Part shown: piece by piece, positions 32,743-42,445 of the stretch | Layout of the letters: each line of letters opens with the position of its first letter | Position numbering within the stretch: position 1 is the stretch's first letter | Source of the DNA: Eriocheir sinensis | Lineage: Eukaryota; Arthropoda; Malacostraca; Decapoda; Varunidae | Length of the DNA: 64,000 bases | Assembly (NCBI RefSeq): GCF_024679095.1 | Contig: NC_066528.1 | Span: forward strand, 15,273,015 to 15,337,014 | Direction of reading: 5' to 3' | Translations under genes and position numbers: made by a program | Notes under the pieces: generated by a model | The model's input: only the letters and a program-made list of their open reading frames with translations | Told to the model about the DNA's origin: nothing | Databases searched by the model: none

Positions 32743-32818
32743 CCCTTTAACGCTTTGATGGCGATGCTGTTTTTTTTTCTTTTTTTCTTTCTACGGGACG
32801 GTTGATGTTGACAGGTTA

Positions 32819-32878
<60 letters not shown>

Positions 32879-32912
32879 GAATAATGATTAATAGGAAAGA
32901 ATATACGGACAG

Positions 32913-32993
<81 letters not shown>

Positions 32994-33059
32994 GTAATTG
33001 TGGGTTCCTTACTACCGTGGTTACCTGCCCTTAAGTGCGCCACGCCCCTCCCAACCTTC

Positions 33060-33100
<41 letters not shown>
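32451..33100. repeat. Microsatellite cluster
   Basis: (GAG)n about 32451-32500, (GAT)/(GAA) patch about 32505-32555, (AGT)n about 32568-32591, (GA)n about 32596-32641, (CT)n about 32692-32739, (GT)n about 32819-32876, (CT)n about 32915-32991 and (CT)n about 33062-33099. Seven or more arrays lie in 650 bp. Confidence 0.95.
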
Positions 33101-33101
<1 letters not shown>

Positions 33102-33780
33102 ACATTCTTCCCTCCTACTAAGGCAAGGAGGTTATGTTATCGGTTCGGTTAGTCTATGTTTGTCTGTCTATTTAAAATCATGATTACTCAAAACCTAACC
33201 GTCGAAAAGCCACTAAACTCACATGAGATCAGCCTTAGGTTAATATCTAAAGCTGATAAAAGTTTAGTTAAAATCTGATAGAAAGTTACTGAATAATGGC
33301 GAATAAATTACCAAAGAAATGGGAAGAATTGACTTACAGCGGCCATATTGAAAACCCCATCTGTGTTATAGTTTCCCCAAGCAATAAATAGAGGCCGAAA
33401 ATCTTTGTTTGTTTGTTTGTTTCCCGAGGTGATACTGCAGCCCCTTCCCTTTACAAGTTGAAAATGAGTAACAGAATGAATGACAGCAGAATTGGACATA
33501 AGAAAGAAAATAGAAAAGAAATAAAAGACCAACAGAAGGGAAGTGGAAAGGGGACTAAATGGATGATAGCGGTCTTCAGTGAGGGAGTGCAATGACTTCT
33601 TTCAGAGGGTAAGGTGGCTTGTGTCTGGGGGCTGTCTGGGCGCGTGCCACCCCCCAAAACGGCAAGGGGTGATACCGTGACAGGGGAGAGGGGTGAATGG
33701 CCGGAAGGGTTAGGTGAGGAGGCACTGGGGGAGGGGTGCAGTATAGGGGAGGCAAGTGAAGGCTGGGGAGAAGTGAAAGG
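33101..33780. other. Low-repeat segment with start-codon/donor-like site on minus strand
   Basis: Balanced sequence with few simple repeats. On the minus strand, positions 33352-33332 read CAATATGGCCGCTGTAAGTC, a start codon in good context followed six bases later by a consensus splice donor. On the plus strand a 31-codon frame starts at 33296 and stops at 33391. The same bases form a YY1-like GCGGCCATATTG. None of this proves a gene. Confidence 0.2.
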
Positions 33781-34080
33781 GAGAATGAGGAGGAAGAGGA
33801 GAAATGAGAAGGAAAAGGAGGAGAAGGAGAAGGAGAACGAAAAGTGAAAGGGAGAAGAAGAAAAAGAAGAAGAAGGAGAAGTTAAAGGGAGGAGGAGGAG
33901 GAGAAGTGAAAGTGAGGAGGAGGAGGAGGAGGGAAAGGAGGAGGGAAAGGAGGAGGAGGAAAAAAAGAGAAGCAAAAGAACAAGAACAACAGAAAAGAAG
34001 GAAGAAAAACGAGAAATAAAGCAAAAAAAAAAAATGAAAATGAAAAAATGAAAAGTTAAGTACATAAGAGAAAGGATGAG
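33781..34080 (+). repeat. Purine-rich tract
   Basis: GAGGAG- and GAAGAAG-rich on the + strand, ending in A-rich sequence. Lys/Arg/Glu frames are artefacts. Confidence 0.75.
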
Positions 34081-34229
34081 GATGAAAAACAGGTGGACTT
34101 TTATTTTTTTACAGTGAAGGAAGTAACTCAAGGAAACAAACAAAACAAAACAAAACAAAAACAAAACAAAAAGACCGCTAAACATCTTACTTCCTCAAAC
34201 ATTTCGTCACCTAAGTTCACATTGAAGGC
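34081..34229 (-). mobile_element. LINE tail-like fragment, inverted
   Basis: GATGAAAAACAGGTGGACTT, a T-rich stretch and TTACAGTGAAGGAAGTAACTCAAGG parallel 42465-42510. The latter resembles the inverted family tail (CCTTGAGTTACTTCCTTCACTGTAA). Confidence 0.5.
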
Positions 34230-35015
34230 TCTCGCATATAGAGTACTTGTGGGGGGTGCTGACAGAAAGGAGGGAGAAGGGAGTAAGAGGGAGGAAGAGA
34301 GGGGAGAATGGGGAAGAATGAGCCGAAGAGAATAGAAAGAATATGAGAAAAAAGGAAGAGAAATTGTGGGTAAAGGGGATGACGGGTAGCGTTTTTTTTT
34401 CTTGTACCCTTATTGTTGCCGTATCCTTTGATGTAAGAAAAAAAAAGACTGACAGGTACGCAAGGAGGATGTTCAATTGTTCATGCCCTTAGTGGTAGTT
34501 TGACAAAGCCTCTATGCTCTAAGCCATGGGCGGGAAATCACTCATGGGAACCCGAATTAGGAGTAGGGAGAGGAAAAGAGAGGGGAGAATGTGGGAGAAT
34601 AAGCCGAGGAAAACAGAAGGAATATGAGAAAAAAGGAAGAGAAATTGAGGGTTAAGGGAATGACGGGTAGCGGGCTTTTTTCGTACCCTTTTTGTTGTCC
34701 TTTGAGCCGTATCCTTTGATGTAAAAAAAGAAGAAAAAAAAGACTGATGGGTACGCAAGGAGGATGTTCAATATTGTTCATGCCCTTAGTGGTAGTTTGA
34801 CAAGGCTTCGACGCCATGGAAGGGAAATCACTCATGGGAACCCGAATTAGGAGTAGGGAGAGGAAAAGAGAGGGGAGAATGGGGGAGAATAAGCCGAGGA
34901 AAACAGAAGGAATATGAGAAAACAGGAAGAGAAATTGAGGGGTAAGGGAATGACGGGTAGCGGGCTTTTTTCGTACCCTTTTTGTTGTCCTTTGAGCCGT
35001 ATCCTTTAATGTACC
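34230..35015 (+). repeat. 290-bp tandem repeat, 2.6 units, containing a LINE-tail-like block
   Basis: CTCATGGGAACCCGAATTAG occurs at about 34541 and 34831, a period of 290 bp, with a diverged first unit from about 34250. Each unit has a purine block (GGAGAGGAAAAGAGAGGGGA), GACGGGTAGCGGGC, T-rich sequence, CCTTTGATGTAAAAAAA and an inverted family-X piece (TTAGTGGTAGTTTGACAA). Confidence 0.82.
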
Positions 35016-35600
35016 CTATGTGTTTATAAGCGACGGTTTTAGGGAAGAAATTGGTGAATATTATATGCTGAAAACCACAATCTGGCACCGTTGCCCTCTG
35101 CTCCGCCACGGCCCAAACACTTGATCGGTATTTTAAGAGACGTTCGCTTCTCACATCACCATTTCTATAGGTCAAAGAGGGAATCAGTCGGGTTTTACGG
35201 CCAGTTTCACAGTTCCCCATGACGGGTTAGTAAGCTCCCAAACCAATACCAGAGCCCTCGAAATTTCCTTGTATAGTGTCTGGTGTTTATATTTAAGTTC
35301 ACAAATTTGATGAAGCTATACAGGAAAAGTCTTGTGTATTTAGTGTGGCATCGAAGACCTCACCGTTTTGGATTGTATGGGATTCTAGAAATTTGGTTCG
35401 GGCTGCTACGAAGACACTGTGTTGGACTGTGAAACCGGGTCGTAGTGAGTGTTTCTTTAGGTTCACTGTACAGAAGAAGGACCAAACTACCACCAGGGTT
35501 ATAAAACTACTACTAGAAATGCCCCAAACTCCTATGAAAGCCTTGTCAAATATTTGTACCTGGAAGACGAAATGTTTAGAAAGACGGCCCTTATTTTTCT
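35016..35600 (+). repeat. Dispersed family X copy and unassigned flank
   Basis: ATCGGTATTTTAAGAGACG, CTTCTCACATCACCATTTCT and AGAGGGAATCAGTCGGGTTT are at 35118-35195. TTTCTTTAGGTTCACTGTACAGA, ACTACCACCAGGGTTATAA and CTAGAAATGCCCCAAACTCC are at 35450-35532. This is the longest copy of the family in the window. No reading frame with known domains. Confidence 0.65.
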
Positions 35601-37075
35601 CTCTCATATGTTACCTATAGCTAACATATGAGAGGATGGGACAGGTGTTGGGATTGTGTGGCGGAGCAGAGGGAAGGAAAGGACCCAAGAAATCCATCCC
35701 CAAAAACGGACTATTTAAAATGGTTTGGCTGGAGCATCACAAAACAGGCCATGGAAATCACAAGAACTTCAACGAGAGGCTTTTCAAATGGACGTACGGA
35801 GGCTGTGAGACCTTTGAGAATACCTGATCAACAGTTTTTGGCCCTCTTCACGATCAGTCACTCCTTTGGGCACAGATGTACTTCTAAACCCCTCCTCCTC
35901 CTCTGCTCTGCCACACAGCCCAAACACTTATTCTTCTCTCTCATATGTTACCTATAGCTAACATATGAGAGGAAGGGACAGGTGTTGGGATTGTGTGGCG
36001 GCGCAGGTGGGAGGAAAGGACCCAAGGAATCCATCCCCAAAAAACGGACTATCTGAAATGGTTTGGCTGGAGCATCACAAAACAGGCCATGGAAATCACA
36101 AGAACTTCAACGAGAGGCTTTTCAAATGGACGTACGGAGGCTGTGATACCTTTGAGAATACTTGATCAACAGTTTCTGGCCCTCTTCACGATCAGTCACT
36201 TCCTTTAGGCACAGATGTACTTCTAAACTCCTTCTCCTCCTCCTCTGCTCTGCCTCACAGCCCAAACACTTATTCTTCTCTCTCATATGTTACCTATAGC
36301 TAACATATGAGAGGATAAGTGTTGGGATTGTGGTGGCGCAGGGAGGAAAGGACCCAAGGAATCCCCAAAAACGGACTATCTGGACTAAATGGTTTGGCTG
36401 GAGCATCACAAAACAGGCCATGGAAATCACAAGAACTTCAACGAGAGGCTTTTCAAATGGACGTACGGAGGCTGTGATACCTTTGAGAATACTTGATCAA
36501 CAGTTTCTGGCCCTCTTCACGATCAGTCACTTCCTTTGGGCACAGATGTACTTCTAAACTCCTTCTCCTCCTCCTCTGCTTTGCCACACAGACCAAACAC
36601 TTATTCTTCTCTCTCATATGTTACCTATAGCTAACATATGAGGGGATGGGATAGGTGTTAGGATTGTGTGGCCGAGCAGGTGGAAGGAAAGGACCCAAGG
36701 AATCCATCCCCAAAAACGGACTATCTGAAATGGTTTGGCTACAGCATCACAAAACAGGCCATGGAAATCACAAGAACTTCAACGAGAGGCTTTTCAAATG
36801 GACGTACGGAGGCTGTGAGACCTTTGAGAATACCTGATCAACAGTTTTTGGCCCTTTTCACGAGCAGTCACTTCCTTTGGGCACAGATGTACTTCTAAAC
36901 CCCTCCTCCTCCTCTGCTCTGCCACACAGCCCAAACACTTATTCTTCCCTCTCATATGTTAGCTATAGATAACATATGAGAGGAAGGGACAGGTGTTGGG
37001 ACTGTGTGGCGGCGCAGGTGGAAGGAAAGGACCCAAGGAAATCCATCCCCCAAAACGGACTATTTGAAACGGTTG
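35601..37075 (+). repeat. 337-bp tandem repeat with palindrome, about 4.4 units
   Basis: Unit starts are near 35601, 35938, 36280, 36611 and 36949. Each begins with CTCTCATATGTTA, an 8-base loop (CCTATAGC) and TAACATATGAGAG, a perfect 13-bp stem in the first three units; the fifth has a loop variant. The body shares GGACCCAAGGAATCCATCCCC, ATGGTTTGGCTGGAGCATCA and CAAGAACTTCAACGAGAGGC. Frames of 60-110 codons repeat with the unit and have no recognised domain. Confidence 0.92.
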
Positions 37076-37335
37076 GATTATAGTGATACTTTAACGCGGC
37101 CTCTGCGTCTTGAAGGGAAAACCATCAACAAAAAAAGGGAAAAAAAGGGAAAAAAAGGGAAAAAAGGGGCAATATTGATACTTTAACGCGGCCTCTGCAT
37201 CTTTAAAGGGGAAACCATCAACAAAAAAAGGAAAAAAAGGGAAAAAAAGGGGCTATATTGATACTTTAACGCGGCCTCTGCGTCTTTAAAGGGGAAAACC
37301 ATCAACAAAAAAAGGGAAAGAAAGGGAAAACTACT
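37076..37335 (+). repeat. Tandem repeat, unit about 90 bp, 3 copies
   Basis: GATACTTTAACGCGGCCTCT, GCGTCTT-AAGGGGAAAACC and ATCAACAAAAAAAGGGAAAA recur three times. CTTTAACGCGGCCTCTG-GTCTT resembles inverted family X (TTTGACACGACCTCTGTACCTT at 26380). Confidence 0.85.
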
Positions 37336-37900
37336 CACAAAATCCCGGTTAATCTTCTCTGTGGCCTTGGAAAATGGTTGTATTGGGAGGCAGATACGTT
37401 GGAGAATAATGCCAAAAGTCTGTTATCCACTAGCACAGACAGGGAGCGGTCCACTTCCCTCCCTTGGCACCAGATGAGAGAAGATGCCTCCTCCTCCTCC
37501 ACCTCCTCCTCCTCCTCCTCCGCCGCCGCCGCCGTCCTAGTGCCATAATCAGTCGGTATGTTAGACAGCATGACGGATGGGGCGGTAAGTGTGTGTGTGT
37601 GTGTGTGCCGGGGAGGAGGAGGAGGAGGAGGAGGAGGAGGAGGTAGAGATGAAGTGTGTTGGTCGGGCATATGTGGTTAGTAATAAAAGACAGAGCTATA
37701 TAGTGAGTAAAGAGGAGGAGGAGGAGGAGGAGGAGGAGGAGGAGGAGAAAGTGGAGAAAGACAAGGAAGGGGAGGAGGAGAAGGAAGAGAAGCAGTTGGG
37801 AGAGAAGAGGAAGAAAAAGAAAAAAAATATTAATTAAGCAAAAGAAAGAAAAACTCAAAACAAAGGAGGAACCAGAGGAATAACAAACACAACAACACAC

Positions 37901-37970
<70 letters not shown>
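37336..37970. repeat. Microsatellite cluster
   Basis: (CCT)n with CCG about 37487-37533, (GT)n about 37590-37606, (GAG)n about 37614-37642, (GAG)n about 37711-37746, A/G-rich about 37747-37860 and (CA)n about 37903-37966. The sequence at 37336-37480 is unassigned. Confidence 0.9.
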
Positions 37971-38104
37971 TGGAGGAGGCGGGCCAGGTATCAAATGTGG
38001 GCTGCAGGTGCGCGGGTGACGCTCTGCCTTGATAGCCGTGCATCAGACGAGCACCTGACGTCACGCAGCGCCAGGTGAGGCCAGGCTAAGTGCTATACCT
38101 TATC
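37971..38104. other. Short GC-rich spacer
   Basis: Contains TGACGTCA (38058-38065) and two CAGGTGAGG-like motifs. No gene. Confidence 0.35.
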
Positions 38105-39060
38105 ACTGAGCGGGGGGAGGGAGGGGGAAGAGGGGGAAAGGGAGGGGATGAAGGGAAGAGGAGGGAAGGGGGTAGGGGATGATAGGAAGGTAAGAGGGAA
38201 GGAAAGAGGAGGAGGAAGGAGGAGAGGAAGAAAGGAGAAGGAGAGAGAAGGATACAGACTTATCATTGAGCGGGGGCAGGGAGGGGGAAGAAGGGTAAAG
38301 AGAGGGGATGAAGGGGAAGAGGAGGGAAGGGGGTAGGGGATGATAGGAGGAAAGAAGGGGAGGAAAGGAAGAAAGGAGAGGAAGGAGAAAGAAGGATACA
38401 GTGGAGGAAGATGGAGGAAGGATAGAAGGAAAGGATAAAGTGAAGAAGGATGATGAAGAGAGGAAATAGAAGGAAGAAGGAAGGAGAGGGAGAAACTGAG
38501 GAAGGGATAAAGTAGAGGAGAAATGAAGATAGGAGGGAGGAAGGAAGAGGAGGAGGGAGAGAAGGAGAGGCTGTGGAAGGGAAAAAGTGAAGGAGGAGGA
38601 GGAGGAGGAATAAGAAAACAGATAAAAGAAGAAAGGAAGGAGAGGAAGAGAAGGAGGAAGAGGAGAGAATGAGGAAAGGGGAGGAGAGAAGACAGCATAT
38701 TAGAGGAAGAAGGAAGGAGGGAGGAAAGGAAGGAGACAGAAGAGAGAGGAAGAAGAGGAGGAAGAGGAAGAAACAAGATATCAGAGAGGAAAGGAGAGAG
38801 GTGAGAGGAAGGAGAGAAGGAAGAAGATGGCAAAGAAAAGAAGATCAGAGGAAAGGAAGGAAAGAGGAAGGAAAGAAGGAAGAAGGAAAATAGCAAATAA
38901 AAGGTAAGAGAAGGAGGAAAGAAGGGAAGGAGGGGGGGAAGAGATGAAGGAGGGAAGGAATGAGAGGAAAGAAGGACGGAGGAAAGAATGGTGGTGGTGG
39001 TGGTGGTGGTGGTGGAGGTGGAGGTGGAGGTGGAGGTGGTGGAGGAGGTGGAGACGAAAA
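38105..39060 (+). repeat. Purine tract with duplicated block and (GGT)n
   Basis: The + strand is nearly pure A/G. A unit of about 160 bp beginning TTATCA(C/T)TGAGCGGGGG occurs at 38100 and 38258. (GGT)/(GGAGGT)n lies at about 38990-39052. Minus-strand Ser/Pro/Phe frames of up to 267 codons are artefacts. Confidence 0.85.
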
Positions 39061-39104
39061 ATTCAGCATGACATGAACTCTATACTTCTAAACTCCACCT
39101 CCTC

Positions 39105-39135
<31 letters not shown>

Positions 39136-39209
39136 TCCTCCTCCTCCTCCATCTCCTAAGTATTCTCCTCACTTCAATATCTTCATTCTCCCAGGTGATA
39201 GAGGAGGAG
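39061..39209. repeat. (CCT)n arrays
   Basis: CCTCCTCCTCCTCC-type arrays at about 39097-39158, flanked by short unique sequence. Confidence 0.85.
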
Positions 39210-39570
39210 GATGTGAAAGAGGAGGAGGAGGAGGAGGAGGAGGAGGAGGCGAATTAATAAGAGGAGGAGGAAGACGAAAACCCAGACAAGGACGAACATG
39301 GACAGAAAGAAGAGGAGGAGGATGAGCAGAAGGAGGAGGAGGAGGAAAGAAGGGAGGTACACACTGACATCCTAATTACCCAGTTACCTCCATCCTATTT
39401 GACGTCAGAGAGAAACCACTCCTCCTCCTCCTCCTCCTCCTCCCCCTGCTCATCCTCCTCCTCCTCTTCTTTCTGTCCATGTTCGTCCTTGTCTTCGTTT
39501 TCGTCCTCCTCCTCCTCCTCCTCTTATTAATTCGTCTCTCTCCTCCTCCTCCTCCTCCTCCTCCTCAGGT
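39210..39570. repeat. Large inverted repeat (foldback)
   Basis: The left arm (about 39249-39330) has CGAATTAATAAGAGGAGG, GACGAAAACCCAGACAAGG and AACATGGACAGAAAGAAG. The right arm (about 39445-39534) is its reverse complement, with TTCTTTCTGTCCATGTTCG and TCTTATTAATTCG. The loop is about 110 bp. (GAG)n and (CTC)n extend both arms outward. Mismatches are few and lie mostly in triplet counts. Confidence 0.85.
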
Positions 39571-39822
39571 CTTCTGGTGTCTGTTCTTCCTATGTATTCC
39601 TATGTATTCCTATGTATTCCTCCTCCTCCTCCTCCAATCACGTTCCTCCTCAGCGCGTGGAATAGATAATTATGAGTCTGATTGAAAGTCTTATAGTGAC
39701 GAGGACACAAAAATACACTCCTGGCGTGTACGGTGTTGTTGATCTTGTATCTATGTTGTTATCATTACTGTTAATAGTACAGCTGGTGACAATAGTAGTA
39801 GTAGTAGTAGTAGTAGTAGTAG
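39571..39822. other. Spacer with TATTCCTATG repeats and (AGT)n
   Basis: TTCCTATGTATTCCTATGTA occurs at about 39588-39618 and again at 56898-56925 with its flank TCTGGTGTCTGTTCTTCC, so a short dispersed unit is shared. (TAG)n at about 39793-39822 ends at the hAT element. Confidence 0.6.
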
Positions 39823-40130
39823 CAGGGTTGGCAATGATTAAATCAAATTGATTTAATCAAATGATTAAATCATTGATTTTTTTACTAAAAAAATCATGAT
39901 TTTTTTGATTTTTTTGATTTTTTTACTAAAAAGTATTCCATAAGTTAAATGATGTGCTCCAAGGATGGTAAAGTAAAACAACCTATTATTCATTTATTCC
40001 CTTCATGGTATATACCAGTAAATAAATAAATAAATTAAATAAAAAATAAATAAAATAAAATAAAATAACAAAAAAAAATTAAAGTAATCCTACATTAAGT
40101 TTATTCACTCAGAGGCTTTCTGTGATGACC

Positions 40131-40694
40131 CTAGTTATGGTTTGTATAGTTGAAAACCAGTTTTGCAGCTTTTGCTATCCCTAACCTATTTCTAAGCTTA
40201 GAATGAACAAGACCAAATGAAGAAAAAATCCTCTCCACCCCAGAACTTGAGGCTGTTGTTGTAAATAATTTCCTAACCAAATCAGAAAAATAATTTTTGT
40301 CTTCAACAATCTTGCCCAAAGAAAGCCACCATGCAAGTGGTCCAGCATTAAGTGAATGAGCAGAAAACATGTATGGCTGAAATGGAGGAAGTTCTGCCTT
40401 ATATATCATTATAAGAGAGAGTGCTGAAGGGCAATTTTCATTGATCCAATTCATTCCCATGTTTTCCTCCTCCATAGTTAGTTTTTTTCCCTTGTAAGCT
40501 GGATGTAGTATATTTGCTAAATAGTGAACTAACTTGGGATTCAATGTATCATAATAATAACCAAGGTTAGCAACCAAACAGTAACAGAATAAAAGTAGAT
40601 CTTCTTCTGTGGTAATAATATAAAATGCTGTCATGAAAATAACTTCAGGCAACTCTGTCTGTCCTAAACCTGGTCCTGTACCAACTACAAACAA
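40131..40694 (-). pseudogene. hAT transposase C-terminal remnant
   Basis: The 187-codon frame ends in a hAT dimerisation region. Residues about 115-185 include PLAWW, then LFTTTASSSGVERIFSSFG and SKLRNRLG, matching the conserved 'SS..ER.FS..G' block of the family. The frame opens at TTG and not ATG, with an in-frame TGA some 20 bases further upstream. The zinc finger and catalytic RNase H-like core are absent. It cannot encode active transposase; it is a deletion relic. Confidence 0.85.
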
Positions 40695-40784
40695 GTATTG
40701 AACACGTATGTATCAGGATCCTTGACTGTGCTCACACTTACACGCCCTAAACTCAAACTTAAAGTAACCTATGGAGATTTTCAA

Positions 40785-40789
<5 letters not shown>

Positions 40790-40860
<71 letters not shown>
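40790..40860. repeat. (AT)35 microsatellite inside the hAT element
   Basis: Perfect alternating AT followed by 15 T. Self-complementary and cruciform-prone. Confidence 0.97.
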
Positions 40861-40875
<15 letters not shown>

Positions 40876-40983
40876 AATAAAAAATCAAAAAAATCAAATA
40901 AATCAAAAAAATCAATGATTTTTTTATTTTTTTGATTTTTTTAAAAAAATCAAAAAAATCACCAACCCTGAGTAGTAGTAGTA

Positions 40984-42324
40984 CCGAGTGACCGTTCCAA
41001 TCCCTCAAACTACCGCCCTATAGCTTTACTTTCCTGTCTATCTAAAGCTTTTGAATCAATCCTTAACCGGAAGATTCAAAAGCACCTTTCCACTTCTAAC
41101 CTTCTATCTGATCGCCAGTATGGGTTCCGCAAAGGGCGTTCTACTGGCGATCTTCTTGCTCTCTTAACTGACTCTTGGTCATCCTCTCTTAGCCGTTTCG
41201 GTGAAACTTTCTCTGTTGCGCTAGACATATCGAAAGCCTTCGATAGAGTCTGGCACAAGTCTTTGCTTTCTAAACTGCCCTCTTTCGGATTCTATCCCTC
41301 TCTCTGTTCCTTTATCTCCAGTTTCCTTTCCGGCCGTTCTATCTCTGCGGTGGTAGACGGTCACTGTTCTTCCCCTAAACCTATCAACAGTGGTGTTCCA
41401 CAGGGCTCTGTCCTATCACCCACTCTCTTCCTGTTATTCATCAAAGATCTTCTTTCCATAACAAACTGTCCTGTCCACTCATACGCCGACGACTCCACTC
41501 TGCATTATTCAACTTCTTTCAATAGAAGACCCTCTCAACAGGAAGTACACGACTCCAGACTGGAGGCTGCAGAACGCTTAACCTCAGACCTTGCTATCAT
41601 TTCCGATTGGGGCAAAAGGAACCTTGTGTCCTTCAATGCCTCAATAACTCAATTTCTCTATCTATCAACTCGACACAATCTTCCAAACACCTATCCCCTA
41701 TTCTTCGACAACACTCAGCTGTCACCATCTTCAACACTAAACATCCTCGGTCTATCCTTAACTCAAAATCTCAACTGGAAACTTCATATCTCCTCTCTCG
41801 CTAAATCAGCTTCCTCGAGGTTGGGCGTTCTGTATCGTCTCCGCCAGTTCTTCTCCCCCGCACAGTTGCTATCCATATACAGGGGCCTTGTCCGCCCTCG
41901 TATGGAGTATGCATCTCACGTGTGGGGGGGCTCCACTCACACAGCTCTTCTGGACAGAGTGGAGTCTAAGGCTCTTCGTCTCATCAGCTCTCCTCCTCCT
42001 ACTGATAGTCTTCTACCTCTTAAATTCCGTCGCGATGTTGCCTCTCTTTCTATCTTCTATTGATATTTCCACGCTGACTGCTCTTCTGAACTTGCTAACT
42101 GCATGCCTCCTCCCCTCCCGCGGCCCCGCTGCACACGACTTTCTACTCATGCTCATCCCTATACTGTCCAAACCCCTTATGCAAGAGTTAACCAGCATCT
42201 TCACTCTTTCATCCCTCACGCTGGTAAACTCTGGAACAATCTTCCTTCATCTGTATTTCCTCCTACCTTCGACTTGAACTCTTTCAAGAGAAGGGTATCA
42301 GGACACCTCTCCTCCCGAAACTGA
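40984..42324 (+). pseudogene. Reverse transcriptase (ORF2 C-terminal part) with one internal stop
   Basis: In one frame I read SNPSNYRPIALLS, GFRKGRSTGDLL, VALDISKAFDRVWH, SGVPQGSVLSP, the catalytic SYADDST, NILGLSLTQNLNWKLHIS, the thumb-like GLVRPRMEYASHVWGGS and, after the stop, LWNNLPSSVFP and FKRRVSGHLSSRN. These are successive blocks of non-LTR reverse transcriptase and its C-terminal extension. The only break is TGA at 42061-42063, probably from CGA, with the same frame continuing to the natural stop at 42322-42324. The RT core is otherwise intact, indicating a young insertion. Confidence 0.92.
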
Positions 42325-42435
42325 CCTCTCTTTCGGCCACCTCTTTTGATTCTTTTTTAGGAGCAGCGAGTAGCGGGCTTTTTTTTTATTATTGTTTCCT
42401 TTTTTTGTGCCCTTGAGCTGTCTCCTTTGTTGTAA
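40984..42435 (+). mobile_element. Non-LTR retrotransposon, 5'-truncated, with 3' UTR and poly(A)
   Basis: A reverse transcriptase frame (40984-42324) is followed by a 3' UTR of about 110 bp with CTGACCTCTCTTTCGGCCAC, GAGCAGCGAGTAGCGGGC, a T-rich stretch, TGCCCTTGAGCTGTCTCCTT and poly(A). The 5' boundary is (AGT)n and the hAT end. The endonuclease and ORF1 are missing. At least 15 short 3'-end copies occur across the window, typical of target-primed reverse transcription with early truncation. Clade: jockey/CR1 group, by motif resemblance only. Confidence 0.9.
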
Positions 42436-42445
42436 AAAAAAAGTA

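Larger units (their letters stand above)
39823..40972 (-). mobile_element. hAT-superfamily transposon, internally deleted (1150 bp)
   Basis: The element starts CAGGGTTGGCAATGATT and ends AAAATCACCAACCCTG, giving imperfect terminal inverted repeats with the CA..TG ends typical of hAT elements. Both subterminal regions are arrays of GATTTTTTT-like repeats. AGTAGTAG (39815-39822 and 40973-40980) fits an 8-bp target-site duplication, but insertion was into an (AGT)n tract, so it is ambiguous. Only the C-terminal part of the transposase remains, and (AT)n fills one end. Confidence 0.88.

Noticed and set aside
33296..33391. 31-codon plus-strand peptide with good start context
   Set aside because: Too short to support alone, no homology recognised, and the minus-strand splice-donor reading of the same bases is equally plausible.
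35628..37000. Repeated 60-109-codon frames with a shared KTDYLKWFGWSITKQAMEIT-type peptide
   Set aside because: Frames recur because of the 337-bp tandem unit. They start and stop at different points in each unit and have no recognised domain.
41263..42063. Complete 266-residue protein starting at the first ATG
   Set aside because: This is an internal part of a reverse transcriptase. RT motifs continue upstream to 40984 and downstream past a nonsense codon, so the ATG is not a genuine start.
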